DNA from: Hydractinia symbiolongicarpus
Lineage: Eukaryota; Cnidaria; Hydrozoa; Anthoathecata; Hydractiniidae
DNA length: 64,000 nt
Reading direction: 5' to 3'
Assembly (NCBI RefSeq): GCF_029227915.1
Contig: NC_079875.1
Span: 18,033,001-18,097,000 of the forward strand
Position numbers and translations under genes: made by a program. The notes beneath the pieces were generated by a model. That model ran no database searches and was not told the origin of the DNA. It saw only the letters and a program-made list of their open reading frames with translations. The first letter of the stretch is position 1. Every line of letters begins with the position of its first letter. Positions 59,527 to 64,000 of this stretch are shown here, in pieces.

Positions 59527-61093
59527 CAGGAGTATCAGGTATTGTTGCAGAGATGGTAAAAGCATTTGGATATATTGGGGTTGAGCTTATTACAAGTCTT
59601 GCTAATCAGATTATAAAGGATGGTGCTATTCTGAGTGAGTGGCAGTTGAGTGTAATAGCAATTGCTTCAAGGCGAAGGGTGATGCATTAAAAAGAGGTAA
59701 CTATAAAGGTTTGAAGTTGGTTGATCAAGTAATGAAAGTTATTGAAAGAGTGATTGATAAGTTACTTAGAGAAAGAATTGATATAGATAAGAGGCAATTT
59801 GGTTTTGTTACAGGGCGTGGCACTACAGATTCAATATTTTTACTCAGACAGCTTCAGGAAAAGTATTTAGGAAAGAGAAAGAATCTCTATTTTGTCTTTG
59901 TAGATTTAGAGAAAGCTTTTGATAGAGTGCCACATAAAGTTATTTGGTGGGCTATGAGAAAATTAGGTGTGGATGAGTGGCTAGTTACAATGCTAAGAGC
60001 CGTGTCAGGATTAACGATTTACTTAGTGATGCATTTAGTGTAAATGTTGGTGTACATCAGGGTTCTGTACGTAGTCCTTTGTTGTTTGTTCTAGACTTGA
60101 AGCGCTGTTGATGGAGTTCAGAACAGGTTGTCCATGGGAGTTATTGTATGCACATGATTTGGTTCTCAGAGCAGATTTGATGGAAGAATTAGTTGAAAAG
60201 TTTGATAAGTGGAGGAAAGGACTAGAAGAGAAAGGGCTAAGGGTGAACACAGCAAAGTCTAAAGTCATGATTAGTAGCATTGCAGCCAAGTGTAACCTTG
60301 CAGTTGGAAAGGGGTTGGTAGAAACTCAATTTTTTGTCAGACTTGCAAGCATTGGGTACATAAGAAGTGCAGTAATATTGGTGGAAGGTTAAGAGCTGAC
60401 ATTCAGTTTGTATGCAAGCGTTGCAAAGGTGAGATTATAGAGAATGAAGTATTTCCAGCTTTAATGATGTACAACAGTGGCTCGTTCGAGATAGTCAAGA
60501 ACTTCTGTTACTTAGGTGATATGTTGGGCAGTGAAGGGGGTGTTGGCAGAAGTGTTACTTGCAGGATAGGTTCTGCTTGGAAAAAGTTCAGAAAGTTACT
60601 TCCTTTGTTGACTAGCAGAGTCTTGTCAATTAAGGTAAAAGGTAGGTTGTATGAGGTCTGTGTAAGAAGTGTTATGTTGTATGGTAGTGAGGCAGTGAAG
60701 CAGGAAGATATTGACCATTTAGAAAGGAATGATATTAGAATGGTTTGGTGGATGTGTAACGGCAGTCTGAGAGTCAGAAAGAGTTCAGATGACCTAAGAA
60801 GCACGCTAAGTATCTGTAGAATTAAAGATGTTATACAGATAAAAACATTGAATTAGCTGGGGCATTTAGAAAGAATGGAGGAGGATAATTGGGTAAGAAA
60901 GTGTAGAGACTTCATAGTTCCTGGGGCAAAGCCCAGAGGCAGACTGAGAAAGACTTGGCAGGAAGTTATAAGGACAGACTTGATACAGAGGAAGTTGAGT
61001 TTACATCTAACACAGTCTGGATCAGATTGGAAGAGGGTCATTTACCCCGTCCAATCCATGCTAGCATGGAAAACGGATGTTAAGATGATGATG
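59527..61093 (+). pseudogene. RTE-like LINE copy 2, dead
   Basis: Same element as copy 1 in opposite orientation, tail gatgatgatg at 61,084-61,093. It starts at tgcaggagtatcagg, about 25-50 bp inside copy 1. Disruptions: a frameshift near 59,660; a 22-nt deletion near 59,990; YADD changed to YAHD (60,147-60,158); a 25-nt deletion near 60,310 that removes the first Cys pair of the zinc finger; loss of the GSETW segment (GSEAV); and a stop near 60,855. Fragments still readable: RGNYKGLKLVDQVMKVIE, FVDLEKAFDRVP, LMMYNSGSFEIVKNF, PRGRLRKTW. Confidence 0.9.
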
Positions 61094-61533
61094 TTATTTA
61101 ATCAGAAACGAATCATGAGAAAGTCCAATTTTTTTTAAATTCGAATTTTTGTTTTAAAAAACAGGAAATGAAAAAAATTATTTCTAAAAATAGGAAGTTT
61201 AAAGCTTACCTCCCGAGGAAAATCAAGTTGACCTAAATCGATTCATAACATCTTCAGAAAAAACAATTTAACGTTTATTTTATTAAAATCACTACAGTAT
61301 TCAAGAAACCAGACAATGTTTACCTCATGTTTTTAAGCCTTCACCTCACTTGTTCGCCTTTTTGCAAGTGAAGATTTAAGAGTATAATTATGCGACTGAC
61401 GTAACTAGTTAGAAGCTCACATTCGGACCCCCAGGATGAGAGGCAAAACTTCGCGGATGTGATGTGATGCGATTTGTAAAAAAAAGTTCCACACGTTGAT
61501 GAATAAGGATGGCTTCTTGCCCACTTACCTAGT

Positions 61534-61734
61534 TGTCTTAACCACCAAAAGAAACAAGGTGTATTTTTTTTCAACTTTCCCAAAGATCCAAAACAACGAA
61601 CTATATGGATCAAACTGATCAAGAGAGAGGATACGCTTCCAAAGAATTTTAAGATCTGCGAAGCTCATTTTACTTCCGAGTTCTTTGACTTTAGAACTGA
61701 GTTTGAAAGAAAAAAACAAAAAGAAGAAGGTTAG
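61534..61734 (+). pseudogene. THAP zinc-finger domain fragment
   Basis: Frame from the Cys codon at 61,534 reads CLNHQKKQGVFFFNFPKDP, then RTIWIKLIKRED and KNFKICEAHFTSEFF, to a stop at 61,732-61,734. It carries the second Cys of the C2CH set, the FP.DP..R..W core and C-x2-H (CEAH). The first Cys and the start Met lie upstream in another frame (ATGGCTTCTTGC at about 61,510), so the domain is broken by a small indel or a splice. THAP domains bind the TIRs of P and Kolobok elements. Confidence 0.7.
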
Positions 61735-61810
61735 AAGATTTTTTCATTTTTATTGTCATTCCTCGAACTCATGCGCTATTTTCTAATTCGAATACGTTTA
61801 CATATCAAAA

Positions 61811-62022
61811 CTCACTGATCAAATTAAAAATATTCGCGGATTCTAACTCGCAATAGCAACGACACTCCGCTTCGCTCGTCATTATCTTACACTTTCTACA
61901 CTTGCACCACGTCCTTACAGCAACAGCAACACGTGAAGCGACTTCTTCTTGAATATTATCCTCATCACAGCTCTCCCAACTGAAATCCGAGTCAGCGCTT
62001 GGTCTAGTATTTTGTAAATTGA
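61811..62022 (-). pseudogene. Cysteine-rich P2X7-ballast-like fragment
   Basis: Minus-strand open stretch: SADSDFSWESCDEDN, then VASRVAVAVRTWCKCRKCKI and MTSEAECRCYCELES. The W-C-x-C-x2-C-x2-M-x-T-x2-E-C-x-C pattern is that of the zinc-binding ballast domain at the C-terminus of P2X7, which is also widespread in invertebrate proteins without the channel. It may begin at an acceptor (tacaaaatactag). There is no channel part here. Confidence 0.55.
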
Positions 62023-62446
62023 AATTCTACAACATTTTCCCTGTCGCTCTTTTTTTCTTTTTTTGCGTCACAGCTTCTCGGTATTGCAATTGAATGATGA
62101 TTTCTCAACCGAAGTTAGTATTCATTTTCAAAGTTTCCTGATGTTTTCACGGGGGTAAACATACTCATTACCAATGAATTTCACTATTAAAGTTTGAGTA
62201 AAAATTTCAATGCGGAAGATGATTTAAGATCTTCTAACAAGTGACGTCAGAGCACTCAAGGTGAAGAAATTTATAAAACAACATTGCGGATGTTTTACCT
62301 CGTGTCAGGGGTGAATTTTTGAATCTTTGAATAGGCATTATTAACTTATAAGTGCGAATTAAGGAAAATAAACTTTATATTCGTAAATCACGTATGAATA
62401 TGAGCCAATTTAGGTCAACTTAATTTTTCTCGGGAGGTAAGCTTTA

Positions 62447-63925
62447 AATTTTTTATATATAATTTTTACAAATGCGAAACACAAAACTTTATTTTTTTTA
62501 ATGGTTATTTCTTAAAATACTTTACTGATATTGCATGATAAGAGCTTTAAAAAGCATGCATGGAACATTAACGTCAACCACAGCCCTCATTTTAAGTGTC
62601 AGCAAACAACTGCCGTCCATGGCAGTTTTGTAAGTCACGTCAGCAAAATTTTGCCAATCAGTAAATTTCACAACCTGTGTATTAAATAAATTCCTTTCAA
62701 ATTAAGACCAGGCGCACATATTTAATTTCAAAACATTAATGCAAAATTATTTTTATTTTCTTAAAAAAAAAAACTTTGGCAAAGAACTTCTCTGTTTTAC
62801 TTTGTAGTAAGAAGGCATCTGTTTTGGTTATAACAGTCAGTAATACTTGAAGCAGACCTGACATAATACATGACAGCGTCATATGCCAAAAAAAAGAATT
62901 TCTTGTGCAAATCTTTTAGGTAAGTTCAACTTGGAAAAGTACTAGTCAATTTTTTCATGATTTTTTAGGCGTGAGAGCCCTACTTTTGTCGAAATTCAAG
63001 GAATTTGCTTAAATTTTCAGGATAAGTAAATTTTTCTAGGATTAACAGAAATTTACAGGACCAAGGTCACATCATAACTTATATATCCCAATTTGCCTTG
63101 TGTTAACAGCTAATACAAGTCCAATTCTATATAGTGAGATCAAAATCTAAAAAAAATATAATATATATATATAATTTTATTTTTAGCCACAAAATGGCTT
63201 ACATTAATGTTCACAAAAAATTTATTTCCATACTGTATACTGTCGTAATTTGTAAATGGATTCTTCGTTTTGCAGGTATAGCGACATTTTTTACCAAAAT
63301 TCATGCGCAAGTTACAAATTGTACATTACACTTACATTAATTCTTAGAAAAATTTATTTCCATACTACATGGTCAAGAGGTTTATATGTAAAATTTAAAT
63401 TGACTAGCGAGAATACATAGACCAGTCCATATATATTTCAAGTTTATTTCCAGGTAAAGGTGTCTTTTTAACTTCGAATTAAAATATTAGTGTATATGCA
63501 TGCGGTTTTTATACCATTTAGATTTAGAATGAATGAAACAATGCTTCTGAGAGAAAGTGTTTAACCGTAACCAACCATTATTTTCATTAGCTTGATAAAC
63601 TTCTCCTAAAATTTCTTAGTGTCACCCCTAAACCTCAAAAAAGGATGATAAATTTACTTTCTGTCTATGTCTTAACTAATTGATAAAGGTGCTATCCATT
63701 TAGACGATAGTTACTGTCAGAACCCATCGTGTCACTGGAATGCTGCTTCACATAGTGACTGTAGCTAGCTTATTAGCTATGGTTGGCACCAGCTTATTTT
63801 ATTTAATCAGCTGTTTTGAAATAAAAAGTAAGCTCCAAATATTGACCACAATTTAGCTAACAATTAGCAGTTTAGTCAGTAAATAGCAAGTCAAAAATTC
63901 AACATTTTAACAAAAAATTTGAAAA
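62447..63925. other. Intergenic or intronic stretch
   Basis: The 62,660-62,945 segment is a diverged copy of 53,655-53,935 (shared phrase ggtaagttcaacttg). Otherwise no feature that I can support. Confidence 0.4.
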
Positions 63926-63932
63926 GACTCAC

Positions 63933-63970
63933 GTAAAGACTTCCACGCTCTTCTTTTTCCAGCCACGCTA
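63933..63970 (-). CDS. Candidate 38-nt exon, basic
   Basis: Acceptor ggtgatttttttag, donor gtgagt. In phase 2 to 1 it reads SVAGKRRAWKSL, in keeping with the KR.S modules of gene 2. In phase 1 to 0 it reads AWLEKEERGSLY. Neither end phase fits the 59,022 exon directly, so another exon lies between or it belongs to a different gene. Confidence 0.4.
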
Positions 63971-64000
63971 CTAAAAAAATCACCACGTGAGAATCGCCAA

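Larger units (their letters stand above)
61203..62442. mobile_element. TTAA-flanked TIR element, 1240 bp (Kolobok-like)
   Basis: TIRs of about 38 bp with a few mismatches: agcttacctcccgag at the left, ctcgggaggtaagct at the right, with a shared inner ggtcaactt. TTAA flanks both ends (61,199-61,202 and 62,443-62,446), the target duplication of Kolobok and piggyBac. It is far too short for a full transposase and holds a THAP fragment and a cysteine-rich fragment on opposite strands. Confidence 0.75.

Noticed and set aside
60035-61041. Minus-strand ORFs over LINE copy 2
   Set aside because: Antisense shadows of the decayed reverse transcriptase.

Overview
This is an AT-rich, intron-rich animal genome window. 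There are no bacterial-style operons and no long host ORFs. Most recognisable proteins are decayed transposable elements: an RTE-like LINE with a (TCA/ATG)n tail, a Penelope-like element, a non-LTR element with a restriction-like endonuclease (RLE), a TTAA-flanked element with a THAP fragment, Tc1 and BEL/Pao remnants, and MITEs. The LINE 3' end CCATGCTAGCATGG and the mix of element families recall hydrozoan cnidarians such as Hydractinia or Clytia. That placement is inference and weak.

Host genes seem to lie mainly on the minus strand and are built from very small exons, recognised here by paired splice sites (Y-rich tract plus AG, exon, GTAAGT-like donor). Gene 2 is the most interesting locus. 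Candidate exons run from about 59.06 kb (possibly 63.97 kb) down to a terminal exon near 17.69 kb that is followed by AATAAA. Most exons are 15-54 nt and phase 1-1, so each can be skipped or duplicated without a frame change. Two regions hold tandemly amplified microexons. Array I (22.0-28.4 kb) has 30+30+18+18+24 nt exons that together encode a repeating 40-residue basic/V-P-rich unit. Array II (40.1-48.1 kb) has a 39-nt and a 15-nt exon repeated in near-identical 986-bp units. Apparently single-copy relatives of both families sit at 54.6-55.6 kb. From 39.6 kb down to 17.7 kb I can read a chain of exons with matching phases and no junction stop codon.

A second minus-strand gene (gene 1) starts at an ATG at 15,710 and has good exons down to 14,334. 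Further small exons at 13.8, 12.7, 11.8, 8.8, 7.9 and 3.7 kb follow. The last encodes a cupin-like strand pattern reminiscent of the CENP-C/Mif2 C-terminal cupin. The link between 14.3 and 13.8 kb is unresolved, so these could be one gene or two.

Layout: 0-0.3 kb BEL/Pao gag-like remnant (+); 3.7 kb cupin exon; 4.0-6.5 kb Penelope-like element with inverted arms, lying between two cupin-gene exons; 7.9-15.7 kb gene 1 exons; 15.8-16.2 kb Tc1-like HTH; 17.6-29.5 kb 3' half of gene 2 with array I; 32.7-34.4 kb LINE copy 1 (-); 37.4-39.6 kb gene 2 exons; 40.1-48.1 kb array II; 48.2-51.5 kb LINE tail and RLE element (-); 54.6-59.1 kb gene 2 upstream exons; 59.5-61.1 kb LINE copy 2 (+, dead); 61.2-62.4 kb TTAA element; 63.9 kb possible further exon. 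No tRNA, rRNA or CRISPR array was recognised.
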